From: Hafnia alvei
Lineage (GTDB): Bacteria; Pseudomonadota; Gammaproteobacteria; Enterobacterales; Enterobacteriaceae
Direction of reading: 5' to 3'
DNA: 64,000 nucleotides
Assembly: GCF_900095695.1 (NCBI RefSeq)
Contig: NZ_FMIQ01000006.1
Coordinates: 124,001 to 188,000 of the forward strand
Shown here: piece by piece, positions 34,345 through 43,118 of the stretch
Layout of the letters: each line of letters opens with the position of its first letter
Numbering within the stretch: position 1 is the stretch's first letter
The notes under the pieces: model-generated
Databases searched by the model: none
Told to the model about the DNA's origin: nothing
What the model saw: the letters and a program-made list of their open reading frames with translations, nothing else
Program-made: the position numbers and the translations under genes

Positions 34345-34460
34345 GCAAGTGTTGCATGTGTCACCAGTATCTCGAATACGGCGACGGCCTCACGTATCAC
34401 GGATTCACATCATGTGAGACGCACTACGATGGAATGGTTGATCGCGTTGATTCTTGGTGA
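34341..34460 (+). CDS. Small Cys-rich phage protein (39 aa)
   Basis: 39 codons starting MSKCCMCHQYLEYGDG, with a CxxC knuckle and a further Cys/His pair (FTSCETHY), so a possible mini zinc finger. Starts at the ATGA of the gpP-like gene. The position corresponds to the nin region of lambda. No family name can be given. Confidence 0.55.
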   Translation: MSKCCMCHQYLEYGDGLTYHGFTSCETHYDGMVDRVDSW

Positions 34461-34533
34461 GCAGATGCCTTTGAAACCGAAGCTCAGGAGCTGCGTGATG
34501 TCAAAAATTAGAACGGCACCTTAGGAGTGAGAT

Positions 34534-34983
34534 TTGCAAATTGACATGGTTAAAAATGCCGGTGGCGTTTTTGTACCAATGTTCGAACACGATTTACCCC
34601 GCCTAACCAAGTTCAAAAACGGTGAAGTCTACACCGCTGATTTCAAGCTAACTCGCAATCCGACATTTCACAAAAAGATTTTCGTCTTCTTCAAATTCTG
34701 CTTTCAGCACTGGAGTGCAAACAATGCAGGTCTTGAGCATATGGATGAGCACAGCCAGTTTGATCGGTTTCGAAAAGACCTAACGATACTCGCTGGTTTT
34801 TACGAGCAGACAGTAAGGCTAAATGGTGAGATACGAACTGAGGCCAAGAGCTTGTCATACGCGAACATGGAAACGGATGAGTTCGAACGTTGCTATAACG
34901 CAATGATTAACGCAGCCATCAAGCATATTTTCGCCGGAACGAGAGACGGAAATATCCTCAATCAGCTACAGAGCTTCTTCTAG
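34534..34983 (+). CDS. DUF1367 family phage protein
   Basis: 149 aa, TTG start with TAGGAGTGAGAT upstream. The core PTFHKKIFVFFKFCFQHW and FRKDLTILAGFYEQTV are diagnostic of DUF1367, found in nin regions of lambdoid phages, with no known function. The C-terminal MINAAIKHIFAG...NQLQSFF is also typical. Confidence 0.82.
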   Translation: MQIDMVKNAGGVFVPMFEHDLPRLTKFKNGEVYTADFKLTRNPTFHKKIFVFFKFCFQHWSANNAGLEHMDEHSQFDRFRKDLTILAGFYEQTVRLNGEIRTEAKSLSYANMETDEFERCYNAMINAAIKHIFAGTRDGNILNQLQSFF

Positions 34984-35080
34984 ATAAGGGGCAATTTTAC
35001 TAAATTGATAGCACTGTTAGTCGGGTATAGGAGTTATATATGCAAATATGAAATGCCCGCTGAATAAAGCGGGCCATTAA

Positions 35081-35518
35081 CTAGCGAGCTACGAGCACTG
35101 AACACTTTGCATGCCGCACTATGGCAGCAGCATTAGACCCTATGAGGTATGTGGCAATACTCGGGCGATTGGATCCAATGACAATCAAATCTGCATTTAG
35201 GTTCTCTGCAAGCTTAAGAATCTGATCTTTTGGAGTTCCGCCAGAAATAATATGGTGTTCAATTCTGTCATCAGAAATATTGAATTTGCTAACAATTCCT
35301 TTGAGTGTCGTTAAAGCGATATCTTTCACTTTGCTCTCATTAAGAGCATCCATTGTAAATGCAAAACTCAACGTTGCAGCGTACTGATAGGACGGAATTA
35401 CTGAAACAAAATGGATACGAGCATCATTCTGTTCTGCTAAATCCTCAACATGCTTCGCAGCCAGAGAGATCAATGTATCTTCATCAAGATCAATTGGAAC
35501 GAGGATTGTTTTGTACAT
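35081..35518 (-). CDS. UspA-family universal stress protein in prophage
   Basis: 145 aa from the second ATG (MYKTILVPIDLDEDTLISLAAKH). UspF/UspG-like fold with the ATP-binding G-2x-G-9x-G(S) pattern in VIGSNRPSIATYLIGSNAAAIV and the final CSVLVAR strand. Such proteins bind ATP and improve survival under stress. Opposite strand to the phage nin genes around it, own transcription unit, bounded by a GCCCGCT/AGCGGGC hairpin at its 3' end: a lysogenic-conversion type insertion rather than a phage function. Confidence 0.88.
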   Translation of the reverse strand: MYKTILVPIDLDEDTLISLAAKHVEDLAEQNDARIHFVSVIPSYQYAATLSFAFTMDALNESKVKDIALTTLKGIVSKFNISDDRIEHHIISGGTPKDQILKLAENLNADLIVIGSNRPSIATYLIGSNAAAIVRHAKCSVLVAR

Positions 35519-35592
35519 CAATTATTCCTTATCAATTAATAACTATTTGGGATTTATTCCCAATATAGCATCAAATAATCGAAGGGTAATCA

Positions 35593-36093
35593 ATGATAAA
35601 AAGTCACCGACGTAAGTGTGCAATTTGTAGAGAGTGGTTCATCCCACGCTTCCAAAATGAACGATGGTGCTGTCCTGAACATGGGGAAGAGTTAGGCGTC
35701 AGACTTAACCTAAAGAATAGAGAAAAGGCGATAAAGGCATTAGAAACCAAGCGACGACAAGAGCAGAAGAAAAAGAAAGACAAACTTAAAATCCGAAAGT
35801 TATCAGTCAAACCCCTCAGTTACTTCGCAAAACAAGCCCAAACCGAATTCAACGCCTACATACGAGAGCGTGATTCAGCAGAGCCATGTATCAGTTGTGG
35901 GCGTCTTCATAATGGGCAATACCACGCCGGACACTTTCGTACCGTTGGCGCTAATCCAGAGTTGAGGTTCGATGAGGACAATTGCCACAAACAGTGTGCC
36001 CCCTGTAATAACCACCTCTCGGGAAACATCGCTGGATACCAGCCTAATCTAATTGCGAAAATTGGCACTGAGCGGTTCAACAGGCTTAGCTAA
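35593..36093 (+). pseudogene. ninG: NinG (Rap) recombination protein, C-terminus lost
   Basis: 166 codons of lambda NinG/Rap, a Holliday-junction nuclease-like protein: KCAICREWFIPRFQNERWCCPEHG zinc region, KDKLKIRKLSVKPLSYF, PCISCGRLHNGQYHAGHFRT, NCHKQCAPCNNHLSGN HNH-like part. Lambda NinG goes on for another ~35 residues; here the frame ends in RLS after the deletion joint near 36080 with a tail gene. Function is therefore doubtful. Confidence 0.8.
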
Positions 36094-36259
36094 GGTTTCC
36101 CATCTTCTGGAATTGGTTGAACGCCTGCCAGCTGGCATGCTGGGTACCGAAACGGCTCCTAAGCAACCCGCTTACAAAGATACAGAGCAATTAATGCAAG
36201 AAAGTATCTCAAAAGCACTGCGCCCTGGTGGAAGTATTTACCAAGCGATCCGCCGCTAA
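36080..36259 (+). pseudogene. 3' remnant of a minor tail / tail-completion gene
   Basis: The last ~60 codons (SHLLELVERLPAGML...QESISKALRPGGSIYQAIRR) of a late gene placed directly before the tail tube gene, where lambda has the neck/tail-completion genes. The 5' part is deleted and joined to ninG. A terminator-like AAACACACCGCCTTTAGGGCGGTTTTTTT follows at 36276-36310. Confidence 0.65.
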
Positions 36260-36333
36260 ATATTCCCCAGCAAGCAAACCAAACACACCGCCTTTAGGGC
36301 GGTTTTTTTATACCTAAAATTGGAGTATTCCCT

Positions 36334-37029
36334 ATGGGCTTTGCATTGCCTAACGGCTCGCATGTTTATCTTGCTAAAACATATGCGGAAGCCGAAACCG
36401 TAACCGCAGCAACTAACGCGGCCGAAACTGTTTTCACTACTGCCGAAGCAACCAAGGCAAAAGCCGGCGATATTATTCACATCCGCTCGGCGTGGCCTGG
36501 TCTTGATGAGGTTATCGCGCGAGTTAAAGAAGCCTCTGAATCCTCTGTAACGCTCGAAGACATTAATACGTTGAACACCGGCGATTTTGCCGCTGGTGGC
36601 GGCGCAGGTAGCTTCCGAGTCATTAAGTCATGGGAGGAAATGTCTCAAATTACTGAAGTGGCTAGCTCAGGTGGTGAACAGCAGAGCATACAGCTTCAGT
36701 TCTTATCCGATACAACGCAGCGCAACGTAAACACGTTCAAAACTGCCCGCGTCCAAACATACACAATTGCCCATGATTCAAGCCTTCCGTTTTATGACCT
36801 ATTGCGACAAGCGGATAGCTCGCAAGACACCTTAGCCGCTTACATGTTTGTGCCGAAGGCAAAAGAGAATCGCTACTGGTCTGCTAAGGCATCCTTTAAC
36901 GATATTCCTAACACTGCGGTGAACACGGTTGAAACGGTCACGGCAACGCTAAACCTTCAATCTGGTTTGACTGCCTATAAACAGGCTAGCGCTACTGCGC
37001 CAGCGAGCGCCGCCGCACCAAAAAAATAA
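36334..37029 (+). CDS. Major tail (tube) protein
   Basis: 231 aa. Starts MGFALPNGSHVYLAKTYAEAE; SWEEMSQITEVASSGGEQQSIQLQFLSDTTQRN and the VTATLNLQSGLTAYKQA end are typical of siphophage tail tube proteins. The Ala/Ser/Pro-rich tail (SATAPASAAAPKK) is usual. It forms the hexameric tube around the tape measure. Reading frame intact. Confidence 0.85.
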   Translation: MGFALPNGSHVYLAKTYAEAETVTAATNAAETVFTTAEATKAKAGDIIHIRSAWPGLDEVIARVKEASESSVTLEDINTLNTGDFAAGGGAGSFRVIKSWEEMSQITEVASSGGEQQSIQLQFLSDTTQRNVNTFKTARVQTYTIAHDSSLPFYDLLRQADSSQDTLAAYMFVPKAKENRYWSAKASFNDIPNTAVNTVETVTATLNLQSGLTAYKQASATAPASAAAPKK

Positions 37030-37115
37030 CACCGTTACCTTAGCGCTAATAGCCCGTAATGACGGGCTATTACTCCCATCATTAGAAATGAATTAATTCA
37101 ATAGGAAATAGTTTT

Positions 37116-37469
37116 ATGGCTACCAAATTTACTTTAATTCCAAACCCTACCTTTTCTAAGCCGGTAACCATTCCCCGCGCTGGCGCTGATGACGGCGAGT
37201 TAATCATTACATTTAAGAATAAACGCCGCTCAGATTTGGAATCATTAGAAAAAGAGCTAAACGAAAAATTGGTCGCAATGCGTGAAGATAAAAAATTCAC
37301 CAATGAACCAACCGCAGATTATTTAATGGAAATTTGCCAAGGCTGGGAACTGCCGGAAGAATTCAACCGCGATAATCTGATCACGCTTTTGGAAAATTAC
37401 CCGCGCGCATTTGATGCTATCGCGCAGGAATATACCCGCGAAATGATGGCGATCCGCGAAAAAAACTAA
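37116..37469 (+). CDS. Tail assembly chaperone (gpG-like)
   Basis: 117 aa, equivalent to lambda gpG: MATKFTLIPNPTFSKPVTIPRAG, ELIITFKNKRRSDLESLEKEL. It precedes the tape measure region and ends in GAA AAA AAC TAA, a perfect A AAA AAC slippery heptamer directly before the stop, as used for programmed -1 frameshifting to make the gpGT form. Coats the tape measure during tail assembly. Confidence 0.85.
   Translation: MATKFTLIPNPTFSKPVTIPRAGADDGELIITFKNKRRSDLESLEKELNEKLVAMREDKKFTNEPTADYLMEICQGWELPEEFNRDNLITLLENYPRAFDAIAQEYTREMMAIREKN
37460..37466 (+). promoter_or_regulatory. -1 ribosomal frameshift site A AAA AAC
   Basis: Slippery heptamer in register with the chaperone frame (GAA AAA AAC), followed at once by TAA. 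The -1 frame continues LIALAEAFYTPEIPINNAFGF, the T-type extension. Confidence 0.8.
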
Positions 37470-38011
37470 TAGCGCTTGCCGAGGCATTCTATACGCCTGA
37501 AATCCCAATAAATAACGCCTTTGGCTTTAGCCCCGATGATTACGACGATGTGATCGTGGAAATCTGGCCGGATATGCCGGTTTATATGGTCGCCATTCAA
37601 CAGGGCGGCCAGATTAAAGACTCTTTCGGCGGGATCGGTAACGCAGCAAAGGCTTTAGCTTCTCAACTAACCCCAATGCGGTTATTAGTCGGAGGGATCA
37701 CTACAGCAGCCATAGCGCTTAGTGTTGCTTACTATCAAGGAGCCCAAGAAAGCACAGAGTTTAACAAACAGCTGATCCTAACTGGCAATTACGCTGGCGT
37801 AACTACTGACCGCCTTAATGAAATGGCTAAAACCATAGCCAAATCAGGTGGAACGCAGGGCGCGGCGGCCGCGGCGTTGGCAAAGGTTGTAGGCACTGGC
37901 GCTTTTGGCGCTAACCAGTTGGAAAGCGTTACACGCTCGGCGCTGGCTATGGAGAAGGCCACCGGCCAATCAGTAGACGCCACGATCGAGAACTTCAAGC
38001 GGTTGTCACCT
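37467..38011 (+). pseudogene. Chaperone T-extension fused to a tape-measure fragment
   Basis: The -1 frame from the slippery site encodes a T-like domain (ALAEAFYTPEIP...DDVIVEIWPDMPVYM) and then, without stop, lambda gpH-type tape measure sequence (GGQIKDSFGGIGNAAKALASQ, YYQGAQESTEFNKQLILTGNYAG). In intact phages T ends and H starts separately, so a deletion near 37600 fused them. A second joint near 38012 ends the tape measure after VDATIENFKRLSP and enters J out of frame. Confidence 0.8.
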
Positions 38012-38496
38012 CTGTTCTTGAGGATAAGCTTACGGCGACTGTAGATGCAGACGGCGCTACAGCAATTCATACACTTAAAGCAGGCGTTCGCATCAATAAT
38101 GTATTTTATAGTGCGGGTATGTCTATTGCTGTGTTAGCTCAGCAGGGAAAGCCAGTCATTACGCGCATTGGTTTTAATGCTAACCAGTTTGTATTAATGA
38201 GTGGCAGCGGTGACACTCAATATTCTCCGTTTGCTGTTATCAATGGACAGGTATTTATGAATGATGCGTTTATTCAAAAAGCCTCTATTGATTCGGGAAA
38301 AATATCCGACTATCTCCAATCGGATGATTATGTTGTTGGTCGCTCGGGTATGAGAATTGGGTTTAGAACTGGGTCAATAGAAATCAATGGTTCTAATTCG
38401 TTGGGTATGATGAAACAAGACAATGTAACAATCAGTATTGCTAATGCATCACGACAATTAAAAGTTCAACTAGGCTATTTGACGGGGGTGTTCTAA
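38012..38496 (+). pseudogene. 3' part of host-specificity protein J (DUF1983)
   Basis: Frame VLEDKLTATVDADGATAIHT...INNVFYSAGMSIAVLAQQGKP...FNANQFVLMSG...PFAVINGQVFMNDAFIQKASI is the DUF1983/C-terminal region of lambda-type central tail fibre J. The first ~1000 residues are gone; the ATG at 38119 could allow translation of the remainder. Its TAA/ATG junction with the next gene is intact, so the 3' fibre cassette is complete. Confidence 0.82.
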
Positions 38497-39494
38497 TGTC
38501 AGATTTCGGGTTGGCTATTTACGGCGATGATGGAAATACACGACTTAGGATAGATAAAAATACAGCAGGACTTCTTAGTTATATCGGTACAGTAAAAATA
38601 AAACATAACTCAGGGACAGGCACGTCCTATAGTTTCAATCTTGGGTTTACCGCAGGGTCAACGGCCTTATGTGTTCCACGTGACGGGATTCAGATTGGAA
38701 CATCTTCAAGCTCATCACCTTATAACGATCAGGTTTATGCCATTACAGGATGGTCAAGGTCTGGTAATACTATCACTTTTAACGTTAGCCCCGCGGTACC
38801 AGGCATACAGGGCGGCCTTCCTAATGGATTTACCGTTGATGTATATGAGTACAACCAAGTTCCTGAGGCACCATCAGGACATTGGGGGCTAGCAGTACAA
38901 GGAATGAGAGGATATACCGAGATAAATGACACAATGAAGTTAGGTTATTGTGTTTACGCCCAAAAGCTAAACATTTCCAATGGATGGACGCCGCCTAGCA
39001 ATATACTCGGCTCGAACAAGCGTGTGTTTTGTTATTGGAACAATGCTTCTGCCGTTGTTGAAATGGGATTGGATAATGTAATTAGATTATCGGGTGTCAC
39101 TACCTTAGAAATATATATCTGCGTATTCGCCTCTGATTTTACATTGCAGTTAGATACATGGGGGCTTGCCATATGGAATGATAGCGGTCGTCTTGTGTTT
39201 TCTAGCAAATACGCCCCATTTAATTTAGGTGCATCCGTATCTATATCGAATGACTACAAGGATAGTGGTGTTCTTCGCCCGATGGTTCCTCTTGAACGCT
39301 CAGCGAAAACGGGAACGCGAAGCGGAACTGTCTGGACTGTTTATAATATGGGCCTGCAAATATCTGGACGTCAAATTAGACGAGGACGGGGAACTGTCGA
39401 AGGGACGATAAATACAGGCGGCGTAACATTGCAGTTTCCAAATATATCTACGCCATCAATCGTGCTTGATGCAAGTGACTATTTTAAGTTTTAG
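38496..39494 (+). CDS. Tail-fibre-associated protein (DUF6453-like)
   Basis: 332 aa, starting MSDFGLAIYGDDGNTRLRID immediately at the J stop. Repeated beta-rich modules with HWGLAVQGMRGYTEIND, TWGLAIWNDSGRLVFSSKYAPF and a C-terminal ISTPSIVLDASDYF. Proteins of this type (DUF6453) regularly sit between J and the tail fibre gene in enterobacterial siphophages and are probably virion-associated. Complete. Confidence 0.7.
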   Translation: MSDFGLAIYGDDGNTRLRIDKNTAGLLSYIGTVKIKHNSGTGTSYSFNLGFTAGSTALCVPRDGIQIGTSSSSSPYNDQVYAITGWSRSGNTITFNVSPAVPGIQGGLPNGFTVDVYEYNQVPEAPSGHWGLAVQGMRGYTEINDTMKLGYCVYAQKLNISNGWTPPSNILGSNKRVFCYWNNASAVVEMGLDNVIRLSGVTTLEIYICVFASDFTLQLDTWGLAIWNDSGRLVFSSKYAPFNLGASVSISNDYKDSGVLRPMVPLERSAKTGTRSGTVWTVYNMGLQISGRQIRRGRGTVEGTINTGGVTLQFPNISTPSIVLDASDYFKF

Positions 39495-39509
39495 TGAGGA
39501 ATAATAAAT

Positions 39510-40709
39510 ATGTCAGCCGGAACAATAACGCTAACAAATAACTCAGCGGCGGTATCTGGTACAGGAACGGTATTCACCACAGATTTAAAGGCAGGGGACT
39601 TTATCGTCTCCGTTGTTGGTGGTGTTACCTATACGCTGCCGGTTAAAACTGTAAATAGTGCCACTAGCGTTACGCTGCTCAAAAATTATGACGGTCCGAC
39701 TCAAGCTGGTGCGGCATGGTCATCGGTACCGCGCGATGCAATGAACGCTATAACTGCACAACTGGCAGCAGAAACAGCACAGGCGTTGCGTGGACTGAAT
39801 TACGATAAACAGAACTGGCAGTTAGTATTCAGCAGTAATGGTAACATTACGATTCGATTACCCGATGGGAGTACCTTCTCAGGCCCATCATGGAATAGTT
39901 TATCAAATCAGTTATCTAATTTAGGCTCGGCATCTACGGCTAATATTCAGCAAAGTGTTGGAGATGCCGCTAAAGGCAGGGTGATGATTAATGGTGCTCA
40001 TGGCTTAGGTGGCCCATCGCTGAATGATGCATGGTCTAACTCTAATCAGCGAAGCACTATTATGACAAGTGCAATAGATGGAGCTGAGTCATCTGGAACC
40101 ATGGGGATACAAATTGCCCATGCCGTCAACCCAGCAGAATTTAAGCTACAGATTGCCGGCAGGGGGAGTCGACTCTATTTTAGGGGGAGCGAATCGTCTG
40201 TTTTTGAAGCGTGGAGAAAGATTTATCACACTGGTAATACCACGGTAGCCTCTGATGGAACGTTAAAAACGGCATCGCCAATCGTTAATATTTTCCACGA
40301 TGGCACATTCGACACCAATGATGAGTCAGAAGGTGCACTGGTATCGCGTGAAAGCGTCGGCGTTTATCGGATTAGTAATGTTCTTGGTATGAATTCAGAT
40401 GGAGCGTGGGGCGGCATAGATGGTGGCTTTGAAGTCCCAGCCGATCGCAATGGTCAGCGTTTGCTTTGGCTTGATTATGAAGTTGATGCAGATGGTTCTA
40501 TTTTGGTAAAAACCTATCACCGTACCTATCCGGATGCTCCAGAATTCGCCAGAAATATCAAAGACGGATATGAGGAAGGTGCTCCCATTGATATACCGTC
40601 TGACCAATTCATTTCGATTCGTGTAGAAATGCCACAGGATTCGATCTGGAATCTGGCACAAAAGGCAGCACAGGAAGAAATGGAACAAGAGAAAACAACT
40701 GAAGAGTAA
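39510..40709 (+). CDS. Phage tail fibre protein
   Basis: 399 aa. N-terminal MSAGTITLTNNSAAVSGTGTVFTTDLKAGDF module, common to side-tail fibres, a central stretch resembling fibre repeats (GAHGLGGPSLNDAWSNSNQRS, FRGSESSVFEAWRKIYHTGNTTVASDGTLK) and an acidic, Glu-rich C-terminus. It would determine receptor binding. The last 40 bp and the following hairpin are repeated as a remnant in element 3 (42895-43013). Confidence 0.82.
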   Translation: MSAGTITLTNNSAAVSGTGTVFTTDLKAGDFIVSVVGGVTYTLPVKTVNSATSVTLLKNYDGPTQAGAAWSSVPRDAMNAITAQLAAETAQALRGLNYDKQNWQLVFSSNGNITIRLPDGSTFSGPSWNSLSNQLSNLGSASTANIQQSVGDAAKGRVMINGAHGLGGPSLNDAWSNSNQRSTIMTSAIDGAESSGTMGIQIAHAVNPAEFKLQIAGRGSRLYFRGSESSVFEAWRKIYHTGNTTVASDGTLKTASPIVNIFHDGTFDTNDESEGALVSRESVGVYRISNVLGMNSDGAWGGIDGGFEVPADRNGQRLLWLDYEVDADGSILVKTYHRTYPDAPEFARNIKDGYEEGAPIDIPSDQFISIRVEMPQDSIWNLAQKAAQEEMEQEKTTEE

Positions 40710-40716
40710 TTAGGTT

Positions 40717-40747
40717 TGCGCCGGAGCGTATGCAAGACTCCGGCGCA
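40717..40747 (+). terminator. Hairpin after the tail fibre gene
   Basis: Perfect 10-bp stem TGCGCCGGAG/CTCCGGCGCA. The homologous remnant at 42941-42971 has TGCGCCGGT/ACCGGCGCA, with compensatory changes, so the structure itself is conserved. No long T-run follows. Confidence 0.65.
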
Positions 40748-40814
40748 GTGACAATACCCGTGGATCGCTAATGCGTTTAAGTGATTAAAATAAATCACAG
40801 GACAGAGTATCCGA

Positions 40815-41372
40815 CTATGGCATTAGTACGGTATCAATTACATCAATGACGCCATTTTTTTGCATAACATCGTAGGTGGAAATGTTAGCAATATTACCTT
40901 TTGCATCTTTGATTTGAATATTATGAGGCCCGTTAGACATTATCCATAGTGCCTCACCGTTAGCGGTTTTTAGCTCTGCTTTGCCGTCACCATCTTTAAG
41001 CATTTTCGCCATTTTTTTCATATCATATTTGCCAGGGACAACATGGTAAGTTAGCACATCAGTTAATTGTTTTTTGTTTTCTGGCTTAAGAAGATTTTCA
41101 ACCGTGCCGGACGGCAATTTAGAAAAAGCCTCATTAGTTGGAGCAAAAACTGTAAATGGTCCTTCACCCTCTAGGGTGTCAACTAATCCTGCTTCTTTTA
41201 AGGCAGCAACAAGCGTTGTGTGATCTTTAGAGTTGAGGGCATTTTGTACAATATTTTTATTTGGCATCATTGCAGAGCCGCCAACCATAACAGAATGCTG
41301 CGACATTTCCGCAACTGCAGTACCGCTGAAGATTAATGTTAAAACAATTGCACTTAACGCTAATTTTCTCAT
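40815..41372 (-). CDS. Secreted fasciclin-domain protein
   Basis: 185 aa from the ATG at 41372 (AAGGATTTGAAAATG); signal peptide ending TAVA. One FAS1 domain: NIVQNALNSKDHTTLVAALKEAGLVDTLEG, PFTVFAPTNEAFSKLP (H1 motif), DVLTYHVVPGKY, then IQIKDAKGNIANISTYDVMQKNGVIDVIDTVLMP (H2). Bacterial FAS1 proteins are periplasmic or surface proteins of mostly unknown role. It is cargo between tail fibre and attR, on the opposite strand to the phage genes. Confidence 0.88.
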   Translation of the reverse strand: MRKLALSAIVLTLIFSGTAVAEMSQHSVMVGGSAMMPNKNIVQNALNSKDHTTLVAALKEAGLVDTLEGEGPFTVFAPTNEAFSKLPSGTVENLLKPENKKQLTDVLTYHVVPGKYDMKKMAKMLKDGDGKAELKTANGEALWIMSNGPHNIQIKDAKGNIANISTYDVMQKNGVIDVIDTVLMP

Positions 41373-41607
41373 TTTCAAATCCTTATGTCTTTTAAGTTAA
41401 ACGTTGATTATGGGTATTACATAAGAACTTTAGTTTAGAATAGTAGTTATAAGTTTTTTTAATGTTGGAGTGTGATATTTGTCACGAAGTGTGGAAATCG
41501 AATATAGCCAGAATGATTTAATTATTTAATTGATATTCATGCAGATAGGAAAGAATGTGGTCACAAGTATGCTGATCACGGTTGTGACCAGCATAACTAA
41601 CTAATGT

Positions 41608-41886
41608 TTATTTTTTCTTATATATTTCAGCAGTTCCACGCATGGTATCACCCATGCCTGCATCACCAAGAGAAGAAATTCGATATGCATCCGCATTCTT
41701 CTCATCAGCTTCTTTATTAATCATTTTGACAACAGCATCTAGGGTACCATCATGCACATCAACACTGACCACACCGATTTTTGTGTAGTTATCAGCATCT
41801 GAGCGAGTAATTTCAGTCGCCGCATGAGATAAAGCTGAGAAAGAAAGGAGTGTGGAACTTACTGCAACCAAAAGGTATTTATTCAT
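41608..41886 (-). CDS. Periplasmic DUF1471 (YdgH/BhsA/McbA) protein
   Basis: 92 aa: signal peptide ending LSHA, then the DUF1471 fold (YTKIGVVSVDVHDGTLDAVVKMINKEADEKNADAYRISSL with the final GTAEIYK strand). Relatives such as BhsA and McbA affect stress tolerance and biofilm formation. Own transcription unit behind the fasciclin gene, second cargo gene of the same slot. Confidence 0.88.
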   Translation of the reverse strand: MNKYLLVAVSSTLLSFSALSHAATEITRSDADNYTKIGVVSVDVHDGTLDAVVKMINKEADEKNADAYRISSLGDAGMGDTMRGTAEIYKKK

Positions 41887-42086
41887 TTTTTCATCCTCGG
41901 ATTTGCTTACAATTATTTGCTTAGCAACAAAACACCCACTAGTCCTGTGGGTTATGTGAGGGTAGCTAAATGCAGGCTTGTAGTAAACGCATCGTTATAA
42001 TATGTTTCTGATTTGTTTTGCTAGGGTTTAGATACTAAAGGAAATGTACACTAATGATGCATCAAGTGACGTTACTTAACATATAG

Positions 42087-42275
42087 GCAGGACTATGCGG
42101 TGAGTTCGTCTTGCGCCGATTACTGACTATGCCAGTGCCGTGTTTAGCGAAGCTGGAAAATTATGATGATGTGACGTTTGCAGATGAAGAGACGGGATTT
42201 GAGATATTCGGTGTTGTGACGCATGTAGTCAACGATATGACGATGAGCGAGTTCGATGACAACCCGTGTATTTGA
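42087..42275 (+). pseudogene. C-terminal remnant of an S24/UmuD-like protein
   Basis: 63 codons, no start: GEFVLRRLLTMPVPCLAKLEN...GFEIFGVVTHVVNDMTMSEFDDN. The FGVVTHVV end resembles the C-terminus of UmuD (DVFGVVIHVV). The 5' part is missing. It marks the right end of element 2; a more decayed homologue lies at 51450-51560. Confidence 0.6.
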
Positions 42276-42450
42276 TGGGAGAGAGCACTATCGCAGATCA
42301 CCCATGAGTGGCCTGCGGTAATACTCTGGGACAGATTTGGGACTCACAGTGTTTTCATGCATCTTCAATAGTTTTACAAACTTTTCCATCTTGGGACGTG
42401 TGAGCGGCGGAAGATGCGGTAAGTTACTGGTTTAAAAGGTAGTTCTACGC
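42271..42450. repeat. Right-end repeat of element 2 (pairs with 44462-44644)
   Basis: About 180 bp just before core copy 3 (GGGAGAGAGCA..., GTGTTTTCATGCATCTTCAA, GCGGAAGATGCGGTAAG) are repeated at 44462-44644 before core copy 4, at roughly 85% identity by eye. They define the right end of one prophage family. Confidence 0.8.
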
Positions 42451-42497
42451 ACTCTTAATCAATTGGTCGGCGGTTCGAACCCGCCACGACCCACCAA
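42451..42497 (+). repeat. att core copy 3
   Basis: 47-bp tRNA-Lys core identical to copies 1 and 2. Followed by the tRNA-type terminator hairpin and an arm-site-like CGGGGATACCTGAG, i.e. a left end like that of element 1. Confidence 0.9.
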
Positions 42498-42503
42498 CAA
42501 ATT

Positions 42504-42541
42504 CAAAGGCTTGCATGAAAATTGCGAGCCTTTTGTTTTTT
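42504..42541 (+). terminator. Copy of the tRNA-Lys terminator
   Basis: AAAGGCTTGC...GCGAGCCTTT followed by TGTTTTTT; same loop as the hairpin at 15548 with G-C to A-T compensatory changes in the stem. Confidence 0.75.
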
Positions 42542-43118
42542 CGGGGATACCTGAGAAAAAATCAGATTTAAAATTCCGACCTAAAATCTCTCTAATGGAT
42601 TTTGAATTTCGTGGGTATAAAATTTTGACGTGGTAGGCCGTTCTGTTACCTCAACACCTCAGCGATTAGCACCCCCTTATGCCGGATAACGCTACACCCT
42701 GTGTGCCTGTATGCGCCCATAACTCATTGTTTATCCCATTCATCGTCACTTTGGCCGTAATCACTCCACCAGTGCCGGCACTCTCGATAACGCCAGTGTG
42801 TGGTCATTGTTCCAGCTTATAACCCCTGTAACATTATTAGTGGCTTCATTTATTGATACACCTGCAGACACACTTGGGCTTTCATAAAACAATACAAGTA
42901 GAAATGGAACAAGAGTAAATCGCAGAAGAGTCGTTTAGTTTGCGCCGGTTCGTATGCAAGAGACCGGCGCATTGACAATACCAGTGGATCGCTAATGCGT
43001 TTAAGTGATTCAAATGGTTATTGCCAGGCGCGGATTGCGCGGGGTAAATCTAAGATAGCAACGAGAATCAATCTAAGCGACTACAGGGTAGCTTGCGTAA
43101 CTACCCTGTAATGTCAAT
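42542..43118. pseudogene. Debris of tail genes, no intact gene
   Basis: No complete gene. The minus strand at about 42670-42870 reads in fragments like an Ig-like domain (SAGVSINEATNNVTGVISWNN; ITAKVTMNGINNELWAHTG). The plus strand at 42895-43013 repeats the 3' end of the element 2 tail fibre gene (ATGGAACAAGAG, the hairpin and the GTGGATCGCTAATGCGTTTA box). Confidence 0.5.

Larger units (their letters stand above)
30012..42450. mobile_element. Element 2: deleted lambda-like prophage
   Basis: 12.4 kb between core copies 2 and 3. Lambda-type order is preserved but reduced: int', early minus-strand genes with intrinsic terminators, gpP, ninG', then late tail genes (tail tube, chaperone, tape measure fragment, J fragment, tail fibre). 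Immunity repressor, gpO, lysis, terminase and capsid genes are missing. Four gene-to-gene deletion joints can be seen. Extra genes unlike phage functions (UspA, fasciclin, DUF1471) are read on the minus strand. Confidence 0.82.

Noticed and set aside
42451-42497. Additional complete tRNA-Lys genes at core copies 2 and 3
   Set aside because: Only the 3' part from the anticodon loop on is present; the 5' acceptor strand and D-arm are missing.
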